A stretch of 64,000 bases of DNA from Neisseria sp. 83E34 (GTDB lineage Bacteria > Pseudomonadota > Gammaproteobacteria > Burkholderiales > Neisseriaceae). How positions within the stretch are numbered: the stretch's first letter is position 1; every line of letters begins with the position of its first letter. The position numbers and the translations under genes were made by a program. Below are positions 7,573 through 16,937 of the stretch, in pieces. Below the pieces are notes generated by a model. It saw only the letters and a program-made list of their open reading frames with translations. It was not told the DNA's origin and searched no databases. Where the stretch lies: NCBI RefSeq assembly GCF_001308015.1, contig NZ_LGYH01000001.1, positions 248,001 through 312,000 on the forward strand. The letters are read 5' to 3'.

Positions 7573-8964
7573 ATGTCGGACTTGATGTGCAGATGGCCTT
7601 TGCTGGCATCTGCATTTGCCCGTTTGGAGCGGCCGGTAGTGATTGTGGACTTGGAAACTACGGGCGGCAAAATGCTGACTGACCGTATCACGGAAGTGGC
7701 GATGCTCCGTTTTGAGCGGAACAAAGTGCTGAGTCGTGAGTGGTTGGTTAATCCTCAGAGGCCGATTCCTCCATTTATTACCGGCCTGACGGGTATTGAT
7801 GATGAGATGGTTAAAGATGCACCTGAGTTTGCCGCGATGGCGGAAGAGTTGTTGCCGTTTTTGCAAGGTGCGGTTGTGGTTGCGCATAACAGCCGGTTTG
7901 ACTATACGTTTTTACGCCATGAGTTCCAGCGTGCGGGCATAGACTTTGCAGCACCTGCTTTGTGCACGGTTCAGCTTTCCCGCAAACTTTATCCGCAATT
8001 TCATAAACATAATTTAGACAGTATTATCGAGCGTTGCGGTATTGTGATGGAACAGCGTCACCGTGCGATGGCTGATGTGTTGGCATTGGCTGAGTTTTTG
8101 GAAAAAGCTTTATCTGAACGTGGTGAGAAAGAGTTTGAGGCACGAAGCAGAGCGTTGATGCATCCGAAAATGTTGCCTGCGTGGGTACCCTCTGATTTGG
8201 CTGATCAGCTTTATGCGTTGCCGGATCGCCACGGTGTGCTGATTTGGTTGGACAAAGGCGGGCGGGCGCTTCATTTGATTGAGCATGAACACGCTTTTTC
8301 TGAAGTGGCCTCTCATCTGCATTCGGCCAAGCCGGATTATGCACTGCAAGCAGTGGCTGTGCGTTTTATTCCGGCTGTGGGATGCTTGCATGCTTTGTGG
8401 TTGAAGGCGCAGTTGGCTCAGGAATATGGGTTGAGGCATGAGCAGGGTACGAAAACTTATTTGACCGTGCGCTTCCGTGCGAGTGAAACGGGGGAATTGC
8501 AGGCAAGAATCGAACCGTTATACTCCGGTAAACATTTTCAGAAACCTTATGGTTTGTTTTTGCACAAAAAATCTGCCAAAAGAGCGTTAATAGCATGGGC
8601 GGCAGAAATGGATTTGTGCCCTTCGGTGTTGGACATTTTGCCGCAAACGTATGCGCAGGGTGTGCCGTGTCCGGCGATGGCGGCGGGAAAATGTGAAGGC
8701 AGTTGCGCTTCGGAAGGTGGAAAATCCTTGCACAACGAGCGTGTGTTGGCGCGCGCCGGATTGCTGCCTGTTGCTGATTGGGGGCGCATGCATGATATTG
8801 AGATAATGGAAACCGATGGTTTAAACGGGCAATGTGTGACGTTTCGTTGCACGGGTGGTGCATTGTCGTTACCCGACGGTAGTTGGTATTTTGATGAGGG
8901 GTTGCCTGCTTTGTTGAAAACGAAATTTAAATTGGGTAGCCGCGTGGTGAAAATGTTGGGCTAG
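7573..8964 (+). CDS. DnaQ-type exonuclease fused to a UvrC/Cho-like domain
   Basis: A 463-residue two-part protein. Residues about 20-190 form a DEDDh 3'-5' exonuclease: ExoI VDLETTG, ExoII AHNSRFDYTFL, ExoIII HRAMADVLALAEF. The second half resembles the GIY-YIG nuclease and following region of UvrC/Cho, with GVLIWLDKGGRALHLIEHE, then VGCLHALWLKAQLAQEYGL. The residues expected for GIY-YIG catalysis (YIG, arginine, the Glu in the LLEAQLIK-like helix) are not evident. Four cysteines (DLC, PCPAM, GKCEGSC) match the UvrC/Cho cysteine cluster. The role is probably DNA repair; the second domain may be structural. I prefer the ATG at 7573 over a TTG at 7546. Confidence 0.8.
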   Translation: MSDLMCRWPLLASAFARLERPVVIVDLETTGGKMLTDRITEVAMLRFERNKVLSREWLVNPQRPIPPFITGLTGIDDEMVKDAPEFAAMAEELLPFLQGAVVVAHNSRFDYTFLRHEFQRAGIDFAAPALCTVQLSRKLYPQFHKHNLDSIIERCGIVMEQRHRAMADVLALAEFLEKALSERGEKEFEARSRALMHPKMLPAWVPSDLADQLYALPDRHGVLIWLDKGGRALHLIEHEHAFSEVASHLHSAKPDYALQAVAVRFIPAVGCLHALWLKAQLAQEYGLRHEQGTKTYLTVRFRASETGELQARIEPLYSGKHFQKPYGLFLHKKSAKRALIAWAAEMDLCPSVLDILPQTYAQGVPCPAMAAGKCEGSCASEGGKSLHNERVLARAGLLPVADWGRMHDIEIMETDGLNGQCVTFRCTGGALSLPDGSWYFDEGLPALLKTKFKLGSRVVKMLG

Positions 8965-8983
8965 AATCTGTTTAGGATTAAAA

Positions 8984-9014
8984 ATGCCTGTCTGAATATT
9001 TTTCAGACAGGCAT
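8984..9014. terminator. inverted DUS pair between the exonuclease gene and htpX
   Basis: Two exact copies in a hairpin with TTTTTAAT after it. The genes on either side converge on it. Confidence 0.75.
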
Positions 9015-9029
9015 TTTTAATAATAAGGT

Positions 9030-9872
9030 TTACATGTTTTGCAAACGGGCGATACGGTTATCTAAGCTTGGATGTGTGCTCAGAAGTGAATCTTTGGCTT
9101 CGCTTGCGATGCCCATAGCCGTCATATTTTGAGGGAGATCACTGGGGTTTCCTTTCAGGCGTTGCAAAGCGGCAATCATTTTGGGAGTACCAACCAGTTT
9201 GGCGGCACCGGCATCTGCCCGGTATTCGCGTTGGCGGCTGAACCACATCACGATAATGCTGGCTAAGAAGCCGAATAAAATCTGTAAAACCATGCTGACA
9301 ATAAAATAGATGCCGCTGCTGGTTTCGCCTCGGTCGTTAGTGGCAACCATATTGGAAATAATGCGCGAGAGGAAAATTACAAAAGTGTTGACCACGCCTT
9401 GGATTAAGGTAAGTGTAACCATGTCGCCGTTGCCGACATGTGCCATTTCATGCGCGAGGACGGCCTCAACTTCGTCACGGGTCATATGGTTTAGCAAACC
9501 GGTGCTGACAGCTACCAGCGAATTGTTTTTGCTCGGGCCGGTGGCAAATGCGTTTGGCTCTGGAGAGTCGTAAATGGCTACTTCGGGCGTTTGTATATTC
9601 CATTGGCGGGCTTGGGCTTCCACAGTTTTAAGCAGCCATGCTTCCAGCTCGTTTTCCGGTTGGGTAATTACTTCGGCGCCAACGGATCGTTTGGCAACCA
9701 TTTTGGATGTGAGAAGTGAGATGATTGAACCGGTAAAACCAATAACGGCAGAGAAGGCAAGCAGCCCGGCCGTGTTGTTTGGATCACCGTTTAACCCTAA
9801 TATGCTTAGAATAATGCTGATTACCACCAAAACGGCGATGTTGGTCAGCAGGAATAAGAAAATGCGTTTCAC
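9030..9872 (-). CDS. htpX: membrane zinc metalloprotease HtpX
   Basis: HtpX is an inner-membrane quality-control protease whose active site faces the cytoplasm. It degrades misfolded membrane proteins together with FtsH. The 280-residue protein has two N-terminal membrane spans (residues 4-26 and 36-57), the zinc motif HEMAH (His141, Glu142, His145), two more hydrophobic segments, and the third zinc ligand in REYRADAGA (about residue 217). In enterics it belongs to the envelope stress response; nothing here shows its regulation. Confidence 0.95.
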   Translation of the reverse strand: MKRIFLFLLTNIAVLVVISIILSILGLNGDPNNTAGLLAFSAVIGFTGSIISLLTSKMVAKRSVGAEVITQPENELEAWLLKTVEAQARQWNIQTPEVAIYDSPEPNAFATGPSKNNSLVAVSTGLLNHMTRDEVEAVLAHEMAHVGNGDMVTLTLIQGVVNTFVIFLSRIISNMVATNDRGETSSGIYFIVSMVLQILFGFLASIIVMWFSRQREYRADAGAAKLVGTPKMIAALQRLKGNPSDLPQNMTAMGIASEAKDSLLSTHPSLDNRIARLQNM

Positions 9873-10112
9873 AAGTTTCCCTTCTTGAATATGTGTATTG
9901 CTTTAGCTCAAAACAGTGTGGCTATTTTCGCAAAAACCATTCAAAAGAAACAGCATGGTTTGGGCAAAGGTATGCAAATTTGCACGGAGTTTGTTGTTTT
10001 GTTGTCTATAAGCTGTAAAACCTTATTATTTCATGACTTCGTGTTGCGCGGTTTCGCTGTTATATATTTTGTTGTTTGAATTTAAAATGACTTAAACTCA
10101 AATATTATAACA

Positions 10113-10143
10113 ATGCCTGTCTGAAGCATTTTCAGACAGGCAT
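10113..10143. terminator. inverted DUS pair after proA
   Basis: Two exact copies in a hairpin, 25 bases past the proA stop on the minus strand. The rest of 9873-10168 holds no convincing gene. Confidence 0.7.
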
Positions 10144-10168
10144 TGTTATATTCTTGAAGGGAAGATAC

Positions 10169-11428
10169 TTATCTGCGAATCTGCCCGTTACCTAAAACAA
10201 TCCATTTCTGGCTGGTTAATCCTTGCAAGCCCACGGGGCCGCGGACGTGGATTTTATCGGTGGAAATGCCGATTTCCGCTCCTAATCCATATTCAAAACC
10301 GTCTGCAAAACGGGTTGAGGCGTTGACCATTACGCTGGCGCTGTCGACCAGGCGCAGGAATATTTGGGCATCGGTGTAGGATTCTGTAACGATGCTGTCG
10401 GTATGGTGGCTGCCGTGGGTGTTGATGTGGGCAATGGCTTCGGCCATGTCGTCAACAATTTTTATGGCCAATATCGGTGCGAGGTATTCCGTGTCCCAAT
10501 CTTCGGCTGTTGCGGCTTTGATGTTGTTTAATATGGATAATGTGCGGGAGCAGCCGCGTAGCTCGACGCCTTTTTCTGTGTATTTTTCCGCTAAAACCGA
10601 CAATATTTCTTGGGCTCGGTTTTGATGTATCAATAGGGTTTCCATGGTGTTGCATGTGCCGTAGCGGGAGGTTTTTGCGTTGAATGCGATGTTTATGGCT
10701 TTCTCTTTATCTGCTGCTTGGTCTATATAAACGTGACATATGCCGTCGAGGTGTTTTATGACCGGTACGCGTGCTTCGGCGGAAATTCGGGCAACCAAAT
10801 TTTTGCCACCTCGGGGAATGATGACGTCAATCAAATCAGAGCTTTGCAACATGGTGCCTACGCCTTCTCGGTCGGTATGTTCAATGAATCCGACAGCCGC
10901 CGCCGGTAACCCGTTGGCCTGCAATGCTTGTGTGATGAGTTTGGCGATAGCCGTGTTGCTGTTGAACGCTTCGCTGCCGCCGCGCAATATGCAGGCATTA
11001 CCTGATTTCAAGCACAATGCGGCTGCGTCAACGGTAACATTCGGGCGGGATTCGTAAATAATACCGATTACGCCGAGCGGAACGCGCATTTTTCCGATTT
11101 GCAAACCATTTGGGCGGGTGCGGAATTCGTCCATCTCGCCAACCGGATCGGGTAGGGCGGCAATTTGGCGCAGACCCTCACACATGCTTTCTATCGTGCT
11201 GCCGGTGAGTTTCAGGCGGTCGAGCAAGGCGGTGTCCAATCCTTTTGTTTCGGCTGCTTTTAAGTCTTCTGCGTTGACTGCAAGAATGGCGCTTTCGTGC
11301 TGTTTAATTAGCTCCACCATATTTAAAAGGGCGGCATTTTTTTGTGCGGTCGTGGCTGAGGCGAGTTGATAATAAGCCTCTTTGGCTGCTTTTGCTTTGG
11401 CGCGGACATAATCTTGTATGCTTTGCAT
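10169..11428 (-). CDS. proA: gamma-glutamyl phosphate reductase
   Basis: ProA reduces gamma-glutamyl phosphate to glutamate-5-semialdehyde with NADPH, the second step of proline synthesis. The 419-residue protein has the normal family length. Conserved segments are [36 protein letters not shown], and [13 protein letters not shown] with the catalytic cysteine. The C-terminal [20 protein letters not shown] is diagnostic. proB is not next to it, so the proline genes are not a single operon here. Confidence 0.96.
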   Translation of the reverse strand: MQSIQDYVRAKAKAAKEAYYQLASATTAQKNAALLNMVELIKQHESAILAVNAEDLKAAETKGLDTALLDRLKLTGSTIESMCEGLRQIAALPDPVGEMDEFRTRPNGLQIGKMRVPLGVIGIIYESRPNVTVDAAALCLKSGNACILRGGSEAFNSNTAIAKLITQALQANGLPAAAVGFIEHTDREGVGTMLQSSDLIDVIIPRGGKNLVARISAEARVPVIKHLDGICHVYIDQAADKEKAINIAFNAKTSRYGTCNTMETLLIHQNRAQEILSVLAEKYTEKGVELRGCSRTLSILNNIKAATAEDWDTEYLAPILAIKIVDDMAEAIAHINTHGSHHTDSIVTESYTDAQIFLRLVDSASVMVNASTRFADGFEYGLGAEIGISTDKIHVRGPVGLQGLTSQKWIVLGNGQIRR

Positions 11429-11530
11429 GGAGTATCTCTATTTCTGTTGATTGGCTTTTCGTCAATATTATAGAAATCTGAATGATTTGCAAGCGGGGGA
11501 GCGCTGTGGCCGAAAAGCTTAATATGAACA

Positions 11531-11561
11531 ATGCCTGTCTGAAAAAGCTTCAGACAGGCAT
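11531..11561. terminator. inverted DUS pair after hemN
   Basis: Two exact copies in a short hairpin 15 bases beyond the hemN stop. hemN reads toward proA on the same strand and is separated from it by this element. Confidence 0.72.
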
Positions 11562-11575
11562 TAAGTTATTACGGG

Positions 11576-12982
11576 CTATACGGTTTGTGAGTATCTTACT
11601 TTGGTTTCGCGATGCCGTAAGTGGTAATCGAATATCATGGCAATGTTACGGATGAGGAAGCGGCCTTTGGGGCTGACGGTGAGGCTGTGGGCATCAAGTT
11701 GCAGCAGCTCTAATTGTGCCATTTGGTTTAAGTCTTGAAGCTCTTGCTTGAAATATTCGTCGAACTGGATGCCAAACTGCTCTTGGTATTCGGAAAAATC
11801 AAGTGAGAAGCGGCACATTAGGTCTTGGATGATTTGACGCCGCAGAATGTCGTCTTGGGTGAGCTGGTAGCCGCGCATGATGGGCAGGCGGTTTGCATCG
11901 AGAGCGGCGTAGTAGGCATCGATATCTTTTTCGTTTTGCGCGTAAATGCTGCCGATTTTGCCGATGCTGGATACGCCTATGGCAATGAGATCGCAATCGG
12001 CGTGGGTTGAATAGCCTTGAAAATTACGCTGCAGGCGGCCTTCGTGTAGAGCAATGGTCAGTTCGTCGGTCGGTTTGGCGAAGTGGTCCATGCCAATAAA
12101 CTCGTAGCCGCGTGCGGTTAGGGTTTGTACGGCATATTGAAGAATATCGAGCTTTTCTTCGCTGTCGGGCACGGCATCGGTATCAATACGGCGCTGGGGT
12201 TTGAAAATATGCGGTAAGTGGGCATAATGGTAAAGGGCCAGTCGATCAGGGTCGAGTGACAGTACGGTTTCAATGGTCGGTTTGATGCTGTCGAGTGATT
12301 GGTGGGGTAGGCCGTAGATTAAGTCAACACTTATAGATTTGAATCCGGCTTCGCGCGCGGCATCAATTACTTCACGGGTTTCGGCCTCTGTTTGAATACG
12401 GTTGACGGCTTGTTGCACTTTAGGGTCAAAATCTTGAATGCCTATGCTCATGCGGTTAAAACCGAGCTTGCCTAAATGGAATACGGTGTCTCGGCTGACT
12501 TTTCTAGGGTCGATTTCTATTGAGTATTCACCCGTAGGGATCAGGGTAAAGTGTTTGCTTATCATGGCAAACACGCGTTCGATTTGGTCATCGTTTAGAA
12601 ATGTAGGTGTACCGCCGCCGAAGTGGAGCTGGGCGAGTTGGTGACGGCCTTTTAAGTGTGGTGCCAAGAGTTCCAGCTCGCGCTCGAGATATTGGATATA
12701 GGTATCGGCGCGTGCTTTGTCTTTGGTAATGATTTTGTTGCAGCCGCAGTAGTAGCAGATGGTATTGCAGAATGGTATGTGGATATAGAGTGATAGGGCT
12801 TTATCGGGTTTGTTTTCCTGCTGTGTTGCTAATGCTGAGATATATTCCTGTTCACTCCAGCTAGAATCGAAGCGGTCTGCAGTAGGATAAGATGTGTAAC
12901 GCGGGCCACTGGCCGGAAGGCTGGCGATAAGCTGGCGGTCAAATACCGGTAGCATGTGGTCATGGATTGTTATGATTTTCAT
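11576..12982 (-). CDS. hemN: oxygen-independent coproporphyrinogen III oxidase
   Basis: HemN is a radical-SAM enzyme that converts coproporphyrinogen III to protoporphyrinogen IX in haem synthesis without oxygen. The 468-residue protein carries the cluster motif IPFCNTICYYCGCNK (CxxxCxxC plus the extra CxC of HemN), GGGTPTFL, and the trailing HemN C-terminal domain. It is transcribed away from fnr, and a palindromic FNR-type site lies in the shared 185-bp region, so anaerobic induction by FNR is likely. Confidence 0.95.
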   Translation of the reverse strand: MKIITIHDHMLPVFDRQLIASLPASGPRYTSYPTADRFDSSWSEQEYISALATQQENKPDKALSLYIHIPFCNTICYYCGCNKIITKDKARADTYIQYLERELELLAPHLKGRHQLAQLHFGGGTPTFLNDDQIERVFAMISKHFTLIPTGEYSIEIDPRKVSRDTVFHLGKLGFNRMSIGIQDFDPKVQQAVNRIQTEAETREVIDAAREAGFKSISVDLIYGLPHQSLDSIKPTIETVLSLDPDRLALYHYAHLPHIFKPQRRIDTDAVPDSEEKLDILQYAVQTLTARGYEFIGMDHFAKPTDELTIALHEGRLQRNFQGYSTHADCDLIAIGVSSIGKIGSIYAQNEKDIDAYYAALDANRLPIMRGYQLTQDDILRRQIIQDLMCRFSLDFSEYQEQFGIQFDEYFKQELQDLNQMAQLELLQLDAHSLTVSPKGRFLIRNIAMIFDYHLRHRETKVRYSQTV

Positions 12983-13091
12983 TTAAAAAATTTTATTATG
13001 AGCGATAAATGTTTTTGATGGTTTGTAGGGAGTTTGCCATAGTCAAATGGAAACCCGTTTGATAGAATGCGTCTATTATGAATAACAAGCC

Positions 13092-13105
13092 TTGACTTGC
13101 GTCAA
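13092..13105. promoter_or_regulatory. FNR-type palindromic operator
   Basis: TTGACTTGCGTCAA is a perfect inverted repeat with one change per half from the FNR consensus TTGAT-N4-ATCAA. It lies 110 bases before hemN and 63 bases before fnr, suited to control of either or both. Confidence 0.6.
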
Positions 13106-13167
13106 GAACATATGAACAAAGCGATAAGAAATAGGCAATTATTTAAACCGTGAAACGGGTATGCATT

Positions 13168-13902
13168 ATGATTACACACACGAATTCAGCAATTAAGACT
13201 TTATGTTCTTCTTGCTCTCTGCGCGAACTGTGTATGCCGGTAGGTTTGGTTCCTGCTGAGTTTGAGCAGTTGGATTCGGTTATCAAGCAAAGCCGCCGTT
13301 TGAAAAAAGGCGAATATTTGTTTCGCACCGGTGAAGTGTTTACTTCGCTTTATGCTATCAGAACGGGCTTTTTCAAAACAACTGTAGCCAGTCAGGATGG
13401 ACGCGATCAAGTAACCGGCTTTTCCATGTCGGGTGAACTAATCGGGATGGACGGTATTTGCTCGCATATGCATAGCTGCGACGCAGTCGCTTTGGAAGAT
13501 AGCGAAGTATGTGAGCTGCCTTTTGCGCATATGGAGGAATTGGGTAAGAGAATCCCCAGTCTGCAAGCCCATTTTCTGCGCTTGATGAGTCGTGAAATTG
13601 TAAAAGATCAGGGTGTTATGCTGCTTTTGGGTAATATGCGCGCAGAAGAACGGATTGCTGCATTTTTATTGAACCTTTCTCAACGCTTGCAGGTGCGCGG
13701 TTTTGCAGCCAATGATTTTATTCTCCGCATGTCGCGTGAAGAGATAGGCAGCTATTTGGGCTTAAAGTTGGAAACGGTAAGTCGAACATTATCTAAGTTT
13801 CATCAGGAAGGCTTGGTTCAGGTAGAACATAAACATATTAAGCTTTTAAATCCCGAGGCGCTTAAGAAGATGGTTTCAGGTTGTGTACATGCAGTAGAGT
13901 AA
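13168..13902 (+). CDS. fnr: FNR-type oxygen-sensing transcription factor
   Basis: A cytoplasmic regulator of the CRP/FNR family, 244 residues. Four cysteines match the oxygen-labile [4Fe-4S] cluster of FNR: Cys13, Cys16 and Cys22 in LCSSCSLRELC, and Cys115 in SEVCELPF. A cyclic-nucleotide-binding-like beta roll follows, then a dimer helix. The C-terminal helix-turn-helix has GSYLGLKLETVSRTLSKF, in which ETVSR reads the TTGAT half site. I chose the ATG at 13168; a GTG at 13150 would add six residues. In Neisseria FNR activates anaerobic nitrite respiration genes. Divergent from hemN. Confidence 0.93.
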   Translation: MITHTNSAIKTLCSSCSLRELCMPVGLVPAEFEQLDSVIKQSRRLKKGEYLFRTGEVFTSLYAIRTGFFKTTVASQDGRDQVTGFSMSGELIGMDGICSHMHSCDAVALEDSEVCELPFAHMEELGKRIPSLQAHFLRLMSREIVKDQGVMLLLGNMRAEERIAAFLLNLSQRLQVRGFAANDFILRMSREEIGSYLGLKLETVSRTLSKFHQEGLVQVEHKHIKLLNPEALKKMVSGCVHAVE

Positions 13903-13925
13903 GATGTAGGTTAATTAAGTTAACA

Positions 13926-13955
13926 ATGCCTGTCTGAAAAATTTCAGACAGGCAT
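13926..13955. terminator. inverted DUS pair after fnr
   Basis: Two exact copies in a hairpin 24 bases after the fnr stop, followed by TTTGTT. Confidence 0.75.
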
Positions 13956-13977
13956 TGTTTGTTATTGAGCATGGTTT

Positions 13978-14086
13978 TATAGTCAACCAACTTAATTTGT
14001 AATACAAGGCAACAAGCCGAAAACAGTACAAACAGTACGGCGAGGCGCAGCAACGCCGTAGTGCAAAGTTAAGTTGGTTGACTGTA
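13978..14086. repeat. Correia-like element, short form (109 bp)
   Basis: Termini are TATAGTCAACCAACTTAA and the inverted AAGTTGGTTGACTGTA. The core has GCCGAAAACAGTAC and GAGGCGCAGCAACGCCGTA, matching the short (about 105-108 bp) internally deleted form of Correia elements. It lies between the convergent fnr and cysB genes. Confidence 0.75.
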
Positions 14087-14090
14087 TTAC

Positions 14091-15041
14091 TTAAATGGAA
14101 AAGTCTTCTTCAATAGGCTCATAAAGTAATTTATCAATTTTTTCTCTGGTCAGTCCGGGGGAGAACATATTGATAAACTCATAAGCGTAACCACGCAAAT
14201 AAGAGTCTGGTCGAAGTGTAATCGCCGTGTAAGAAGACTCAAACAGATGGGATGCGTCTATCATCTGTAATCCCTGATCGGTGTCAGGGTCGAATGCCAT
14301 CTGAGCCATAATACCAATGCCCAAACCGAGCTTGACATAAGTTTTTAATACATCTGTATCTGCGGCAGCCAGAACAACATTCGGATGCTCGATTTTTGCT
14401 TTGTTAAAAGCATGTGAAATACATGAATTGCTGTTGAATGCAAATTCATAAGTAATCAGCGGGTAAGCCGCCACATCTTGTAACCGTATGGCGGCGGCAG
14501 TATTGAGCAGAGGATGCCCGTCAGGAATCACGATGCCGTGAGTCCATTTTGAGCAAGGGATGCTGCGTAGCTCATCAAAGCTATCAAGTGATTCCGTTGT
14601 AATGGCAAAGTCTGCTTCACCCGACAAAACCATCTGCGCCAATGTAGACGGGCTGCCTTGTTTGATTGAAAGCTGTACCTTAGGGTACTTTTTAACGAAT
14701 TCGGCAATAATCGAAGGAAGCACATAGCGTGCTTGGGTGTGTGTGGTGGCAATAGTCAGGATACCGCTGTTGTGATCGGTAAACTCTTTACCGATATTTT
14801 TAATATTGTGTACATCATGCAATACACGCTCAGCTAATACCAACACCGCTTTTCCAGGCGGAGACACAGATATGATGCGTTTCCCGCTACGGATGAAAAT
14901 TTGAACGCCAAGCTCTTCTTCTAATAACCTTATTTGTTTGGAAACGCCAGGTTGCGAGGTAAAAAGCGCATCAGCTGCAGCTGAAACATTAAGGTTTTGA
15001 CGGTAGACTTCCAATACATAACGCAATTGTTGTAATTTCAT
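14091..15041 (-). CDS. cysB: LysR-type regulator CysB
   Basis: A 316-residue LysR-family activator of sulfur assimilation genes, whose inducer is N-acetylserine. The N-terminal winged helix-turn-helix spans residues 1-60 (MKLQQLRYVLEVYRQNLNVS, then QPGVSKQIRLLEEELG), as in CysB/Cbl. The effector domain contains TTHTQARYVLP, which is typical of CysB. The nearby Correia-like element lies just past its stop and does not interrupt it. CysB and Cbl are hard to separate by eye; CysB is likelier since it is the only such gene seen. Confidence 0.9.
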   Translation of the reverse strand: MKLQQLRYVLEVYRQNLNVSAAADALFTSQPGVSKQIRLLEEELGVQIFIRSGKRIISVSPPGKAVLVLAERVLHDVHNIKNIGKEFTDHNSGILTIATTHTQARYVLPSIIAEFVKKYPKVQLSIKQGSPSTLAQMVLSGEADFAITTESLDSFDELRSIPCSKWTHGIVIPDGHPLLNTAAAIRLQDVAAYPLITYEFAFNSNSCISHAFNKAKIEHPNVVLAAADTDVLKTYVKLGLGIGIMAQMAFDPDTDQGLQMIDASHLFESSYTAITLRPDSYLRGYAYEFINMFSPGLTREKIDKLLYEPIEEDFSI

Positions 15042-15359
15042 AATGGTGTGGGAAAAAGTTGAATGAATAAAGCTTTGTAGGCTTTATACGACAAAGTGGA
15101 AATCACTGTAGCATATTTTGTAAGAGGATTACGGCGAGAGCCTAGAGTGAAACTGATAAAGGGTTTGTTTTTTCTGAAATTATATAAACAATTAAAACGC
15201 AGTTTTACGAACAAAAGCGTTATAACGATGTTGCTTTTGTGCAACTGCTGTAAGGAATGTCGGTTGATTTGCCTTTAAATAAATGACACGAAGTTGATTT
15301 TTCGGCATGATTCATAACTAGGAAGCGGGCTTTTAAGCAGTCGTATAAAACATTCGCTA
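15042..15359. other. intergenic region between cysB and the rmpM promoter
   Basis: No convincing gene, repeat or hairpin is visible. It presumably holds the cysB promoter on the minus strand, but no clear hexamer pair stands out. Confidence 0.4.
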
Positions 15360-15389
15360 TTGACAGTTTGTGCTTGGCTTCTTTATAGT
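15360..15389 (+). promoter_or_regulatory. promoter of rmpM
   Basis: TTGACA (15360-15365) and TATAGT (15384-15389) are 18 bp apart, a strong sigma-70 promoter for a highly expressed porin-associated protein. It leaves a leader of about 107 bases. Confidence 0.75.
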
Positions 15390-15502
15390 GCAAACCTGAA
15401 ATATCCGAATTGCTGCGGCAGAGTGCTGTGGCCTGTATATTGTGATGTACAACAGAAGCCGGAGGGCTTGTTGTACGGCAATCTTTAGATGAGGGAATAA
15501 TA

Positions 15503-16249
15503 ATGACCAAACAGCTTAAATTAGGTGCTTTGATCGTTGCCGCTATCGCTTCTGGCAACGCTATGGCAAGCGAACCGCACGGTAAAGACGGCTATGTAAT
15601 CAGCCGCGAATCTCATGAAGTTGTACGTAATAACTACGGTGAGTGCTGGCGTGACGGTTATTTCGATAAAGACGCCCATGGCCGTGTTGAGTGTGGCGAC
15701 GCTGTTGCTGCTGCTCCTGTTGCACCTCAGTACGAAGAAGAAACAGTAGCTTTGTCCGCTAAATTCCTGTTTGACTTCGATAAATACACTCTGCGTTCCG
15801 AAGCTACCGAAACTCTGAACAACTTGGCAACCCGCTTGTCTGATGCCCGAGTTGAAGGCGTTCGCGTTGAAGGTCATACTGACTTCATGGGTTCTGACGA
15901 ATACAACCAAAACCTTTCTCAAGAGCGTGCTAACGTTGTGGCTAACTACTTGGTTAACCGCGGTGTAGCTGCTTCTAAAGTAAGTGCCGTTGGCTTGGGT
16001 GAGTCTCAAGCTCGCATGACTGCTACTTGTGAAGCTGAAGTAGCTAAATTGGGCAAAAAAGTATCTAAAGCAAAACGTCGTGCTGCTCTGATTGCATGTA
16101 TTGAGCCTGACCGTCGCGTAGATGTTAAGATCCGTACTTTAGTAACCAAACAGGTTTCTGAAGGTCAAGCTGCTCAAGGTGAGCGTTCTGATGTAGATTC
16201 TGGCTGGCATCCTCAAAATAATAAATATCACGGCTTCACTCGTCCGTAA
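15503..16249 (+). CDS. rmpM: RmpM / class 4 OmpA-like outer membrane protein
   Basis: This periplasmic protein ties outer-membrane porins to peptidoglycan. The 248-residue precursor has a signal peptide cleaved near ALA-type site NAMA|SEPHG (residue 22). A short Cys-containing N-terminal region with [10 protein letters not shown] follows, then a Pro/Ala hinge and an OmpA C-terminal domain (about 85-225) with [37 protein letters not shown] and [10 protein letters not shown]. Codon use is strongly biased, fitting high expression. The family is well known in meningococci and gonococci as Rmp (protein III). Confidence 0.93.
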   Translation: MTKQLKLGALIVAAIASGNAMASEPHGKDGYVISRESHEVVRNNYGECWRDGYFDKDAHGRVECGDAVAAAPVAPQYEEETVALSAKFLFDFDKYTLRSEATETLNNLATRLSDARVEGVRVEGHTDFMGSDEYNQNLSQERANVVANYLVNRGVAASKVSAVGLGESQARMTATCEAEVAKLGKKVSKAKRRAALIACIEPDRRVDVKIRTLVTKQVSEGQAAQGERSDVDSGWHPQNNKYHGFTRP

Positions 16250-16265
16250 TATTTATTTAAGCATT

Positions 16266-16293
16266 AAAAAACCCTGCATTTGCAGGGTTTTTT
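16266..16293 (+). terminator. intrinsic terminator of rmpM
   Basis: The stem ACCCTGCA/TGCAGGGT is followed by TTTTTT, an ordinary Rho-independent terminator rather than a DUS hairpin. A single DUS starts right after it. Confidence 0.9.
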
Positions 16294-16306
16294 ATGCCTG
16301 TCTGAA
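16294..16306 (+). repeat. single DUS after the rmpM terminator
   Basis: One exact copy joined directly to the T run of the rmpM terminator. Confidence 0.8.
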
Positions 16307-16343
16307 AATTTTGAGGAGTCTGTGCCAACTGTTGATTGATAGT

Positions 16344-16498
16344 TATAGTTAATCGACACATTAATATAAGGCAGTAAGCCACGGACAGTATAGGTGGTAT
16401 GGGACTGATCTTGTTGCTGCTTTAGCAGCTTACAAAATTGTTCTCTTTTTGGGTTAAGGCGCAGTAATGGCGTACAAAAGTTAAGTTGATTGACTATA
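16344..16498. repeat. Correia-like element, full length (155 bp)
   Basis: It starts TATAGTTAATCGACACATTAA and ends in the inverted AGTTGATTGACTATA. The core has ACGGACAGTATAGGTGGTA, a TTGCTGCTTTAGCAGC hairpin and TTGTTCTCTTTTTGGGTTAAG, in the same order as the 154-156 bp Correia elements of meningococci. It sits between rmpM and thiL. Confidence 0.82.
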
Positions 16499-16937
16499 GG
16501 CTCCCAAATTCCGATGTTTTAAAATGTTGTTCGGGCTTGTCGTGTTATATAGGTATTGTTTGCAGGCTTGATTTCTAAAAATTGATGTAATGCTATAACA
16601 GCAGTGTGATAATGTGCGGAGCTTATTTATCAAGGGTGGAACATTTGAATATATATATGATTCTAAAATGAAAGGTTTTGGTTGTAAGAGTATGGCGATG
16701 AGTATTTGAAATTACGTGAATGTTTGTCTAAGAATAATTTCAGACAGGCATTGCACTGAGCCAGTGTTGGGTGTTCTCGTATATTAAGAGGTTATCCTAA
16801 TTATTATTTTAATAACTACAATTATCGATTAAATTGAATAATCAGCTTATCAATGGGCATTTCAGACAGGCATCTGAATATTTGATGAACCAGCACTTGA
16901 ATCGCAATCATTTTTTGTACTTTTAAAGCGGCAGACC
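16499..16937. other. intergenic region upstream of thiL
   Basis: AT-rich, with no gene that I can support. It contains two single minus-strand DUS copies, TTCAGACAGGCAT at 16739-16751 and 16861-16873. It may be a decayed region, since neither DUS is paired. Confidence 0.5.

Noticed and set aside
9885-10079. 64-codon frame between htpX and proA
   Set aside because: No ribosome site, unusual composition (many Cys and Phe) and no link to neighbours.
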